The notes below the pieces were generated by a model. That model was not told where the DNA came from. It saw only the letters and a program-made list of their open reading frames with translations, and ran no database searches. The position numbers and the translations under genes are program-made. Shown one piece after another: positions 25,268-33,829 of a DNA stretch of 64,000 nt (position 1 is its first letter; each line of letters opens with the position of its first letter). The stretch is from Mesorhizobium jarvisii (GTDB taxonomy: Bacteria; Pseudomonadota; Alphaproteobacteria; Rhizobiales; Rhizobiaceae). The stretch covers positions 372,001 to 436,000 of the forward strand of contig NZ_QZXA01000002.1 of assembly GCF_003601985.1 (NCBI RefSeq). Reading direction: 5' to 3'.

Positions 25268-27715
25268 CTACATCTTCGTCCGTTCCGCCTTCGGGTCATA
25301 CATCGGCTTCAGCGAGGCTTCCGCCGCAAAACGCTCGCCGGCGATCTCGATCTCGTAGGATGAGGCCAGCACATCGGCCTCGCTCTCGCCCTGGCACGGC
25401 ACATAGCCGAGCCCAATGGCGCCGCCGAGGTGATGGCCGTAATTGCCCGAGGTGATCGGGCCGACGATCTTGCCGTCGCGCAGGATGGCTTCATTGTGGA
25501 AGAGCAGGGGTTGTGGGTCTTTCAGCCAGAATTGGATCAGCCGGCGGTTCAATCCGGCTTCCTTCTTCTTCATCACGGCATCGCGGCCGATGAAGTCGCC
25601 CTTGGCGGTCTTCACAGCGAAGCCGAGGCCGGCTTCCAACACATTGTCCTCGTCAGTGATGTCGTGGCCGAAATGCCGAAAAGCCTTTTCGATGCGGCAG
25701 GAATCCAGAGTGTGCAGGCCGCAGAGTTTCAGACCGACATCGGTGCCGGCCTCGTCGATCGCTTCGAAGACATGGGCAGCCTGATCGGTCGAGACATAGA
25801 GCTCCCAGCCGAGTTCGCCGACATAGGTGACGCGGTGGGCGCGGGCGAGGCCCATGCCGATCTCGATCTCCTGGAACGTGCCGAACGGGTTGTTCTCGTT
25901 GGAGAAGTCGTTGGGGCTGACTTTCTGGATCAGCTTTCGCGCATCCGGACCCATCAGGCAGAGCACGCTTTCCGCCGCCGTGACATCGGTGATGACGACG
26001 AACTCCTCGCCGACATGCCGGCGCAGCCAGGCCAGATCGCGCTGCAGCGTGGCGCCTGGGACGACGAGGAAGTAGGCGGTGTCCGACAGGCGCGAGACGG
26101 TGAGATCGCTCTCGATGCCGCCGCGCTGGTTGAGCATTTGCGTGTAGACGATCTTGCCCGGTGCCACGTCCATGTCGTTGGCGCACAGCCTTTGCAGGAA
26201 GGCACAGGCATCGCGGCCCTCGACGCGGATCTTGCCGAACGAGGTCATGTCGAACAGGCCGACCTTGTTGCGGACCGCCAGATGTTCCTCGCGCTGGTTG
26301 TCGAACCAGTTCTGCCGCTTCCAGGAATAGCGGTATTCGCGCTCCTGGCCGTCGCGGGCGAACCAGTTGGCGCGCTCCCAGCCGGCGACCTCGCCGAACA
26401 CGGCGCCGCGCGCCTTCAGGTGCTCATGCAGGGGTGAGCGGCGCACACCGCGCGACGTCGCCATCTGCCGATAGGGGAAATGGTCTGCATAGAGCAGGCC
26501 GAGCGTTTCGGAGACGCGCTGCTTGAGATAGCGGCGGTTCTTCTGGAATGGCTGGGCACGGCGGATGTCGACTTCCCAGAGGTCGAACGGCGCTTCGCCA
26601 TCGTTGATCCACTGCGCCAGTGCCATGCCGGCGCCGCCGGAGGAGACGATGCCGATCGAATTGTAGCCGGTCGCCATCCAGTAGCCGGACAGTTCCGGCG
26701 CCTCGCCGAGATAGTAGCGGTCGTCCGGGGTAAAACTCTCGGGGCCGTTGAAGAAGGTGTGGATGCCGGCGGTGGCCAGCATCGGCATGCGGTTGACGCC
26801 CATTTCGAGGATCGGTTCGAAATGGTCCATATCCTCCGGCAATTGGTCGAAGCAGAAATCCTCGCGGATGCCGTCCATGCCCCATGGCTTGGCCACCGGC
26901 TCGAAGGCGCCGAGCATCATTTTGCCGGCGTCTTCCTTGTAGTAGGCGCATTCGTCGGGAACGCGCAGCACCGGCAAGCGGGAGAGGCCGGGGATAGGCT
27001 CGGTGACGAGGTAGAAATGCTCGCAGGCGTGCAGCGGAATGGTGACGCCGTTCTGGGCGCCGAGTTCGCGGGCCCACATGCCGGCGCAGTTGACGACAAT
27101 GTCGGCCTCGATCATGCCCTTTTCGTTGCCCTGCGCCCAGGACACGCCGGTGACGCGGCCGTTCCTGGTATGGACTTTGGTGACCTTCACATTCTCGACG
27201 ATGGCAGCACCCCGCTGGCGCGCGCCCTTGGCTAGAGCCATGGCGATGTTGGCGGGGTCGCACTGGCCGTCGAGCGGCAGATGCACGGCGCCGACGACGT
27301 CGGAGACGTTGAGATGTGGATACATCTCTTTGACTTCATTCGGCGAAATCTCGCGCACGTCGACATCGAAGGCACGCGCCAGCGATGCCTGCCGGTAGAT
27401 CTCGTGCTTGCGCTCCTCGGTCAGCGCGACCGTGATCGAGCCGACCTGGCGCATGCCGGTGCCGACCTCGGTCTCGGCTTCCAGCTTGACGTAGAGGTCG
27501 GCCGAATATTTCGCCAGCCGCGTCATGTTCTGCGAGCCGCGCAACTGGCCGATCAGGCCGGCGGCATGCCAGGTCGTGCCCGAGGTCAGCTGCTTGCGCT
27601 CCAGAAGCACGTTGTCGGTCCAGCCGAGCTTGGCCAGGTGATAGGCGACCGAACAGCCGGAAACGCCACCGCCGATGATCACTGCGCGGGCCTTGGTGGG
27701 GATGCTCTTGGTCAT
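25268..27715 (-). CDS. DMGDH/sarcosine dehydrogenase-like FAD oxidoreductase with GcvT domain (1)
   Basis: Flavoprotein of 815 aa. The N-terminal FAD domain (VIIGGGVSGCS) carries the His expected to hold FAD covalently, H50 in SGTTWHAAG. A middle FAO linker and a C-terminal GcvT-like folate domain (from about 430, GKIRVEGRDACAFLQRL, YVGELGWELYV) follow. Relatives oxidatively demethylate dimethylglycine or sarcosine and pass formaldehyde to tetrahydrofolate. It is the last gene of the four-gene operon and overlaps the aminotransferase by 4 nt. Exact substrate unknown. Confidence 0.85.
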   Translation of the reverse strand: MTKSIPTKARAVIIGGGVSGCSVAYHLAKLGWTDNVLLERKQLTSGTTWHAAGLIGQLRGSQNMTRLAKYSADLYVKLEAETEVGTGMRQVGSITVALTEERKHEIYRQASLARAFDVDVREISPNEVKEMYPHLNVSDVVGAVHLPLDGQCDPANIAMALAKGARQRGAAIVENVKVTKVHTRNGRVTGVSWAQGNEKGMIEADIVVNCAGMWARELGAQNGVTIPLHACEHFYLVTEPIPGLSRLPVLRVPDECAYYKEDAGKMMLGAFEPVAKPWGMDGIREDFCFDQLPEDMDHFEPILEMGVNRMPMLATAGIHTFFNGPESFTPDDRYYLGEAPELSGYWMATGYNSIGIVSSGGAGMALAQWINDGEAPFDLWEVDIRRAQPFQKNRRYLKQRVSETLGLLYADHFPYRQMATSRGVRRSPLHEHLKARGAVFGEVAGWERANWFARDGQEREYRYSWKRQNWFDNQREEHLAVRNKVGLFDMTSFGKIRVEGRDACAFLQRLCANDMDVAPGKIVYTQMLNQRGGIESDLTVSRLSDTAYFLVVPGATLQRDLAWLRRHVGEEFVVITDVTAAESVLCLMGPDARKLIQKVSPNDFSNENNPFGTFQEIEIGMGLARAHRVTYVGELGWELYVSTDQAAHVFEAIDEAGTDVGLKLCGLHTLDSCRIEKAFRHFGHDITDEDNVLEAGLGFAVKTAKGDFIGRDAVMKKKEAGLNRRLIQFWLKDPQPLLFHNEAILRDGKIVGPITSGNYGHHLGGAIGLGYVPCQGESEADVLASSYEIEIAGERFAAEASLKPMYDPKAERTKM

Positions 27716-28893
27716 GCGGCCTCGCGGCGATAGCTGGAAGCAAAACGGCGCAGCCGAGCGGCCGCCTCCTGCAGTACGGGCTCGGGCTGGCAGAGGCTGA
27801 TGCGGATGTGGCCGGCGGCGGCTTCGCCGAAGCTGGAGCCGGGCATCACGCCGACCTTCTCCTGGTCGAGGAGGGCCCAGGCGAATTTTTCGTCATCCGG
27901 TTCGACATCGGATATGTCGAGCATGACATACATGCCGCCTTCGGAACCGCGCACGCTGACATTGTTCATGCCGCGCACGGCATCCAGCAGGACGGTGCGG
28001 CGCGCCGCGTAGCGCTCGGCGATCTCCTTGACGCCGTAACGGTTCTCGAGTGCCTCGGCGCAGGCGATCGAGATGAAGGCCGGCAGGCCGTATGTCGTCA
28101 CCAGATTGAGGTTGATGAGCAGCGTAATCATATCCTGCGGACCGGTCAGCCAGCCCATGCGCCAGCCGGTCATGCCATGGCTCTTGGACATGGAATTGAT
28201 GACCAGCGTGCGCTCGGCCATGCCGGGTAGCGAGCGTGGCGAGACATGCTCGCCGCCGCCCAGCGTCCAGTAGACCTCGTCCGACAGCAGCCAGAGATCA
28301 TGCTCGCGGCAGATTTCGGCCAACTGTTCCAGCCGCTCGCGCGAATAGACCGCGCCTGTCGGGTTGTTCGGCGTGTTGATCAGGATGGCGCGCGTGTTGG
28401 GCTTGAGTGCCGCGCGGATCATGTCCGCGCGGGGCTGAAAACCGTCCTCGGCCGGCGTCTCGACGACGGTGAAACTCGCGCCGGCGGCGCTGAATGTGTT
28501 GGGATAGGTGGCATAGTACGGCGCCACGACGATGGCATGATCGCCCTGGTCGAGAACGGCCTGCACGGCCGCATAAAGGGCCGCCTGGCCACCCGGCGTG
28601 GCGATGACTTGATCGGGCGTCGTCTCGACGCCGGTGCAGGCGCTGGAGGCGGCCGCCATTGCCTGGCGCAGGCGCGGCAGGCCGGGAAGCGGCGTGTAAT
28701 GGTGATTGCTGCCGCGAACCGCGGTTACGCAGGCCTCGATCGTTTGCGAGGGCGTGTCGAAGTCGTGATCGCCGACCGACAGCATGATGATGTCCTCGCC
28801 GGCTTCCTTGCGGGTCCAGGCGGCGAAATGAACCTCCCAGCCATCCTTGCCCGAAGGCACGATGCCGGAGATGCGAGACGATGGTCTAGGCAT
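27712..28893 (-). CDS. Class I/II pyridoxal-phosphate aminotransferase
   Basis: Fold-type I aminotransferase of 393 aa from the ATG at 28893; a longer frame upstream is antisense noise. Substrate-binding NTPNNPTGAVYS is at 173-184 and the PLP lysine is K237 in NSMSKSHGMTGWRMGW. The arginine that fixes the alpha-carboxylate is in HIRISLCQ near the C-terminus. It overlaps both neighbours (8 nt and 4 nt). In a methyl-group operon it could aminate or deaminate the demethylated amino acid. The specific substrate is not predictable. Confidence 0.85.
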   Translation of the reverse strand: MPRPSSRISGIVPSGKDGWEVHFAAWTRKEAGEDIIMLSVGDHDFDTPSQTIEACVTAVRGSNHHYTPLPGLPRLRQAMAAASSACTGVETTPDQVIATPGGQAALYAAVQAVLDQGDHAIVVAPYYATYPNTFSAAGASFTVVETPAEDGFQPRADMIRAALKPNTRAILINTPNNPTGAVYSRERLEQLAEICREHDLWLLSDEVYWTLGGGEHVSPRSLPGMAERTLVINSMSKSHGMTGWRMGWLTGPQDMITLLINLNLVTTYGLPAFISIACAEALENRYGVKEIAERYAARRTVLLDAVRGMNNVSVRGSEGGMYVMLDISDVEPDDEKFAWALLDQEKVGVMPGSSFGEAAAGHIRISLCQPEPVLQEAAARLRRFASSYRREAA

Positions 28894-29791
28894 GCAAAAC
28901 CCCCGAAATTTCGTAACCGTCCTGCTGCAGCCGATCGCGCAGCGCGGCAATGTGCGGCGGTCCGACTTCGCAGCAGCCGCCGACGATGTCAGCACCTGCC
29001 TCCACCCAGCCGATCGCTTGCTCGGCATAGGCGTCCGGGCCGAGGTCGTGGCGGGCGTGCAGCACATCGACGGTACCGCCGTGCTTGAGCGCTTCCGTGG
29101 AGGTGAAGCCATTGGCATAGGCGCCGACCGGGCCGCCGAGGTCGATCAGTTCAGGCAAGGCGGCGGCGATCGCTTCCGGCCGGCAGCAGTTGAGCAGCCG
29201 CGCCGCTATCGGCAGGCCATCGAGCGCGCTTGCCGCGGCGGCTATTGTTTCACCGCTGCGCAGCCGCGGCGCGCCGTGATCGGCGAGCGTCCACGACACC
29301 CAGACCGGCTTGCCGCTTTCCGATGCCGCGGTGACGGCCGCGCGCGCCTCATCGGCAGAGGCCATGGTTTCGCAGAGGAACAGATCGACGCCATCCGCCT
29401 GCTCGGCAACGATGCGGCGGTAGATGTCAAGCGTCTCCTGGTAAGAGATGGTCAGCGCAGGGGCGTAGCTGCCGAAAAGCGGCGACAGGCAGCCGGCGAT
29501 CGCTGCGTCGCCGGCTGCGTCACACGCTTGCCGGGCCAATTCGATGCCGCGCTTCTGCAACGGCTTGAACAGGTCCTCGGCACCCTCGCGCGCCAGGCGC
29601 TCAGGTGTCGCCGAATAGGTATTGATGGTGATCACGCGGGCGCCGGCGCGGATGAATTCGGCATGCAGGTCGCGCACCAGATCGGGTTCGTCGATCAGGA
29701 CCCTGGCCGACCACAACGGCGTCGGCTCGGATTTGCTGCGCCGGACCAGTTCCTGGCCCATGCCACCATCGGTGAGGATGACATTCTTCAT
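28886..29791 (-). CDS. Homocysteine S-methyltransferase-family protein (betaine-type)
   Basis: Zn-dependent methyltransferase of 301 aa. The three zinc cysteines are in place: C202 (LLNCC) and C273/C274 (GGCCEVG). The N-terminal VILTDGGMGQEL is the family opening. The family transfers methyl from betaine, S-methylmethionine or similar donors to homocysteine. Flanked by two DMGDH-like genes, a betaine-type methyl donor is the simplest reading: this enzyme takes the first methyl and the flavoenzymes the others. It overlaps the upstream gene by 4 nt. Confidence 0.85.
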   Translation of the reverse strand: MKNVILTDGGMGQELVRRSKSEPTPLWSARVLIDEPDLVRDLHAEFIRAGARVITINTYSATPERLAREGAEDLFKPLQKRGIELARQACDAAGDAAIAGCLSPLFGSYAPALTISYQETLDIYRRIVAEQADGVDLFLCETMASADEARAAVTAASESGKPVWVSWTLADHGAPRLRSGETIAAAASALDGLPIAARLLNCCRPEAIAAALPELIDLGGPVGAYANGFTSTEALKHGGTVDVLHARHDLGPDAYAEQAIGWVEAGADIVGGCCEVGPPHIAALRDRLQQDGYEISGVLHA

Positions 29792-32241
29792 GCGCGCAGC
29801 CTCTCGTTCCTGGGATCCCAGAGCGGCTCGTCCTTCTGCACGACCGCCTGGAAACGGTCGCCGAAGATTTCGACCTCGACGGAGGTGCCTGGCTCGGTCA
29901 AATCCACGCGCAGCATGCCGAGCGCGATCGACTTGTCGATGCGATGGCCCCAGCCGCCTGACGTGGTCTCGCCGACGATCTGGCCGCCATGCCACAGCGT
30001 CGACATGTAGGGCGCGTCGCAATCACCGGGGTTTTCGACGACCAGCGTGACGAAGCGCTTCTTCACGCCTTGCTGCTTCTCGTTCTGCAGTGCTGCCTTG
30101 CCGCGGAAATCGGGCTTCTCCCATTTGACGAAGCGCTCGAGCCCGCCCTGCAGGATAGAATAGTCGGTCGACAGATCGCCCTTCCAGGCGCGGTAGCCCT
30201 TCTCAAGCCTGAGCGAATCCAGCGCGTACATGCCGAACGGCTTCAGTCCATGCTTCTGCCCGGCCGCCCAGATGGCGTCGAAGATGGCGCCGGTGTCACC
30301 GATCTTGGTGTGGATTTCCCAGCCGAGTTCGCCGGCAAAGGAGACGCGCACCAGCTTGGCCCAGCGGCCGGCTATCCTGGTTTCCTGATGCGTCAGCCAC
30401 GGTAGGGCGAGGTCGGCGTCGCAGACATCGGCGAGGATTCTTCGCGAATTTGGGCCGGCCAGGATCTGAGTGGAATAGTCCTCGGTGCGGTCGGTCAGGG
30501 TGAAGGCCGCATCCCCGGGCATGCGAGACTTCAGCCATTCGAAATCATGCCATTGCGCGACCGCCGCGGTGATCAGCGTCATCTGGTCCTCGCCGTGGCG
30601 CACGACCGACATTTCGGTGACGATGCGGCCCTTGTCGTCGGCGAAATAGACCAGGCCGATGCGGCCGGGCTTCGGCACCAGTCCGGTGACCTGCAGGCTT
30701 AGCCATTCGGCGGCGCCGGGGCCTTCGAGGTTGAAGCGCGAGAAACCCGGCAGGTCGAGTATGCCGGCGGCGTCACGCACGGCCAGGCATTCTTCGCGCA
30801 CGCGATGCTGCCAGGGTCCGTCGCGGCGGAAGGTCAGTGTTGCTCCCTCCGAGATGTCGTCGCCGGGTTGCGCATACCAGGTGGCGCGTTCCCAGCCATT
30901 ATAGGCGTCGAAGCGGCCGCCGAGCGCCTTTGTGCGGTCGTGGATCGGTGACAGTTTACGGTCGCGACCTTCCGGCCAGGCATGGCGCGGGAACTGGATG
31001 GCGTATTCATTGCCGTAGATTTCCATGCCCTTGGCGACGCAATAGTCTGGCGCCGAGGCAAAGGACGTAAAGCGGCGCGGATCGCAGGACCACATGTCCC
31101 ATTCCGTCTGGCCCTGCGTGACCCATTCAGCCAGCACCTTGCCGGCGCCGCCGCCTTGCGCAATGCCGAAGGTGAAGACGCAGGCCTCGAAGGCGTTGGG
31201 CAGGCCGGGCATCGGGCCGATCAGCGGGTTGCCGTCCGGCGCATAGGGGATGGGGCCGTTGATGACCTTGGAAAGGCCGGCCGTGCCCAGGATCGGCACG
31301 CGGGCGACGGCGTCTGCCAAATAATGTTCCAGCCGGTCGAGATCGTCGGGGAAGAGCTGGAAGGAAAAATCCTCCGGCATCGGATCGCCAGGGGTGGCCC
31401 AATGCGCGCGGCAATTGCGCTCATAGGGGCCGAGATTCATGCCGGCCTTTTCCTGGCGAAGATAATAGGACGTATCGACATCGCGCAGCAGCGGCAGTTT
31501 CTTGCCTTGTTCCTTCGACCAGGCCGCCAGTTCCGGAATTTCCTCGAACAGGATGTATTGGTGGCTCATCACCATCATCGGCACCTCGCGGCCGAACATC
31601 CGGCCGACTTCGGCGGCACGATAACCGGCGGCGTTGACGACGATCTCGCAGCGGATCTCGCCTTGCGGCGTGGTGACCACCCATTCGTCCTTCTCGCGGC
31701 GCACGCCGGTGACGGGACAGAAGCGGATGATTTTCGCCCCAAGGTCACGCGCGCCCTTGGCCAGCGCCTGGGTCAATTGCGCCGGGTCGATGTCGCCGTC
31801 GCTCGGGTCATAGAGCGCGCCCTTCAAATCATGCGTCTCGATGAAGGGATAACGGCGCTTGATCTCGTCGACGCCGACCACGTCGATGTCCATGCCCTGA
31901 TAGCGGCCCATGCCCTTGGCGCGCTGGAATTCCTGCATGCGCTCTTTTGTATGGGCAAGGCGCAGCGAGCCGGTGACGTGGTAATTCATGGGATATTCGA
32001 CCGCGTCGGCGAGGCCGCGGTAAAGCTCGGTGGAATAGCGCTGCATGTTCATCAGCGACCAGGACGAGGAGAAGGTCGGCACATTGCCGGCGGCATGCCA
32101 GGTCGAGCCCGATGTCAGCTCGTTCTTCTCCAGGAGCACGCAATCGGTCCAGCCTGCCTTGGCGAGATGATACAGCGAGGAGGTGCCGACGACGCCACCT
32201 CCGATGATCACCACGCGCGCCGTGCTCGGCAAACCCGCCAT
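29788..32241 (-). CDS. DMGDH/sarcosine dehydrogenase-like FAD oxidoreductase with GcvT domain (2)
   Basis: Flavoprotein of 817 aa, paralogue of the enzyme at 25.3 kb. The FAD motif VIIGGGVVGTSSLYHLAKAG is followed by H49 in SGSTWHAAG, the predicted covalent flavin site. The GcvT half (EGPGAAEWLSLQVTG, FAGELGWEIH) is intact. First gene of the operon, 97 bp after the XRE-cupin regulator. Two such enzymes in one operon imply two successive demethylations or two related substrates. Confidence 0.85.
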   Translation of the reverse strand: MAGLPSTARVVIIGGGVVGTSSLYHLAKAGWTDCVLLEKNELTSGSTWHAAGNVPTFSSSWSLMNMQRYSTELYRGLADAVEYPMNYHVTGSLRLAHTKERMQEFQRAKGMGRYQGMDIDVVGVDEIKRRYPFIETHDLKGALYDPSDGDIDPAQLTQALAKGARDLGAKIIRFCPVTGVRREKDEWVVTTPQGEIRCEIVVNAAGYRAAEVGRMFGREVPMMVMSHQYILFEEIPELAAWSKEQGKKLPLLRDVDTSYYLRQEKAGMNLGPYERNCRAHWATPGDPMPEDFSFQLFPDDLDRLEHYLADAVARVPILGTAGLSKVINGPIPYAPDGNPLIGPMPGLPNAFEACVFTFGIAQGGGAGKVLAEWVTQGQTEWDMWSCDPRRFTSFASAPDYCVAKGMEIYGNEYAIQFPRHAWPEGRDRKLSPIHDRTKALGGRFDAYNGWERATWYAQPGDDISEGATLTFRRDGPWQHRVREECLAVRDAAGILDLPGFSRFNLEGPGAAEWLSLQVTGLVPKPGRIGLVYFADDKGRIVTEMSVVRHGEDQMTLITAAVAQWHDFEWLKSRMPGDAAFTLTDRTEDYSTQILAGPNSRRILADVCDADLALPWLTHQETRIAGRWAKLVRVSFAGELGWEIHTKIGDTGAIFDAIWAAGQKHGLKPFGMYALDSLRLEKGYRAWKGDLSTDYSILQGGLERFVKWEKPDFRGKAALQNEKQQGVKKRFVTLVVENPGDCDAPYMSTLWHGGQIVGETTSGGWGHRIDKSIALGMLRVDLTEPGTSVEVEIFGDRFQAVVQKDEPLWDPRNERLRA

Positions 32242-32288
32242 GTTCTTCTCCCAGACCGAAGCGCGTCGCGCTTCTATTTCTTGTTTTG

Positions 32289-32337
32289 ATGCATGTCGTT
32301 ATCCCAAAACCGCTGCACACTTTTGGGCGACATGCAT
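32289..32337. repeat. 49-bp palindromic repeat between regulator and operon
   Basis: Nested arms: ATGCATGTCG (32289-32298) with CGACATGCAT (32328-32337), and inside CCCAAAA (32303-32309) with TTTTGGG (32321-32327), loop of 11 nt. I recognise the shape as a repeat frequent in Mesorhizobium intergenic DNA. It ends 1 nt before the regulator stop, so it may attenuate read-through into the operon. Confidence 0.65.
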
Positions 32338-32338
32338 T

Positions 32339-32935
32339 TCAATAAACCGGCGGCGAAACCACCCAGATGACAACCGCCGGCTCGGTGCCTGGATTGCGCC
32401 AGCGATAGGGCTTGCCTTCGAAGCGGAAGGAATCGCCTTCGCCGAGCCGGTGCCAGACGCCAGCTATCTCGATCTCGAAAATACCCGAGGCGAGATAGCC
32501 GGCTTCCTCGGTCGGCCGCAGCTGCTCGGTCTTCATCTGCGCGCCCGGCGCGAAGATCGAGCGCACCATCTCGAAGCTACCACCGAGATCGGGCGACAGG
32601 AGTTCTTCCACCAGGCCGGTCTCGCTGGTGCCAAGGGTGCGGCGCCTGCCGGCGCGCACCACCACGCCGCGCTCGCTTTCGACCGGCACGTCATGGCTGA
32701 AGAACAGGCTGATCGGCACACCGAACAGTTCGGCGAACGCCCTGAGATCGCTGAGCGACGGCGTCGACAGGCCGCGTTCGACCTGGCTGACCCAGCCGAC
32801 CGAACGGCCGAGTTTCAGCGCGATTTCGGCGAGCGTCAGCCCGCGTGCCCGGCGCAGCGCGCGGATATCGCTGGCCAGCACGCGTTCGTCAGGTCCCTGC
32901 AATGTTCGTGCGGTAGGAGACGCCAAAACGCTCAC
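32339..32935 (-). CDS. XRE-family regulator with C-terminal cupin
   Basis: Regulator of 198 aa: helix-turn-helix at about 20-75 (ALRRARGLTLAEIALKLGRSVGWVSQVERG) and a ligand-binding cupin at about 120-190 (EEAGYLASGIFEIEIAGVWHRL, RWRNPGTEPAVVIWV). The start is a GTG at 32935; no clear Shine-Dalgarno site precedes it, so a leaderless message or a downstream start is possible. Such regulators sense a small amine or acid through the cupin. It lies just upstream of the DMGDH operon on the same strand and has TCATGAAA boxes at its own start. Confidence 0.85.
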   Translation of the reverse strand: MSVLASPTARTLQGPDERVLASDIRALRRARGLTLAEIALKLGRSVGWVSQVERGLSTPSLSDLRAFAELFGVPISLFFSHDVPVESERGVVVRAGRRRTLGTSETGLVEELLSPDLGGSFEMVRSIFAPGAQMKTEQLRPTEEAGYLASGIFEIEIAGVWHRLGEGDSFRFEGKPYRWRNPGTEPAVVIWVVSPPVY

Positions 32936-32936
32936 T

Positions 32937-32988
32937 TCATGAAAATTTCAATCCGAATTTCATGAGAAATCAAGCTCATGAAAAAATC
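32937..32988. promoter_or_regulatory. Candidate operator with three TCATGAAA boxes
   Basis: TCATGAAAATT (32937-32947) faces AATTTCATGA (32956-32965) as an inverted repeat, and a third box TCATGAAAAAATC (32976-32988) follows. They abut the GTG of the XRE-cupin gene and lie in the divergent region before the nitroreductase. Autoregulation by the XRE protein is inferred. Confidence 0.5.
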
Positions 32989-33106
32989 AAGTAGATTTTC
33001 ACCAATGCTCAAGATTTGCTTGCAGGATTTTGACGGTTCATGCAAAGGCTCCGCCGCGAGCGGCGAGTGGGGACGTCCGATCGACGCAATGGCTAAGGGA
33101 CGGCCC

Positions 33107-33811
33107 ATGTTGGAAAAGAAGGCTCGAATCGCGGATGAGGCCGAGATTGTCGACGAGGCGATCGTGTCGCGCCGTTCGGTGCGCGCGTTTTTGCCCGACA
33201 TGATCGACGACAACACCGTTCGCGACATTCTGGCGGTTGCGGCACGCGCGCCGTCCGGCACCAACATGCAGCCATGGCGGGTCTACGTCACCAAGGGTGA
33301 GACCAAGCAGCAGATATCGGATGCCATTCTGAGTTCCGGTATCCGCGCCGAAAAGGCCGACTGGGACGAGTATCGCTACTATCCCACCCAGTTCTTCGAA
33401 CCTTATCTGACGCGGCGACGCGCCAACGGTTTCGGCCTCTACGGCGCGCTCGGCATCGGCCGCCGCGAGGTCGACAAGATGCGTGCCCAGCACGACCGCA
33501 ACTTCGTCTTCTTCGACGCGCCCGTCGGCATGATCTTCACCATCGATCGCCGCCTCAACCAGGGCTCGTGGATCGACTACGGCATGTTCCTGCAGAACAT
33601 CATGGTCGCGGCGCGGGGCAGGGGCCTGCACACATGCCCGCAGGCGGCCTTCGCGCCCTACCACCGGCAGATCCGGCCGGTGCTCAACATTCCCGACGAG
33701 GAGATCGTCGTCTGCGGCATGGCGCTCGGCTATGAGGACACCTCCAAGCCGGAAAACGGCTTCCGCACCGACCGCGTGCCGCTGGAAGAGTGGGTGACGT
33801 TCAGCGAATAG
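33107..33811 (+). CDS. Nitroreductase-family FMN oxidoreductase
   Basis: Flavoprotein of 234 aa. SRRSVRAFLPD and VAARAPSGTNMQPWRVYV are the FMN-binding opening of the family, and CGMALGYEDTSKPEN near the C-terminus is also typical. I chose the ATG at 33107 because AAGGGACGG sits at the right distance; upstream in-frame ATGs (32978, 33089) are possible. It is divergent from the XRE-cupin gene and may share its operator. Substrate unknown. Confidence 0.82.
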   Translation: MLEKKARIADEAEIVDEAIVSRRSVRAFLPDMIDDNTVRDILAVAARAPSGTNMQPWRVYVTKGETKQQISDAILSSGIRAEKADWDEYRYYPTQFFEPYLTRRRANGFGLYGALGIGRREVDKMRAQHDRNFVFFDAPVGMIFTIDRRLNQGSWIDYGMFLQNIMVAARGRGLHTCPQAAFAPYHRQIRPVLNIPDEEIVVCGMALGYEDTSKPENGFRTDRVPLEEWVTFSE

Positions 33812-33829
33812 AGCGGCTGCTGACTTCAG

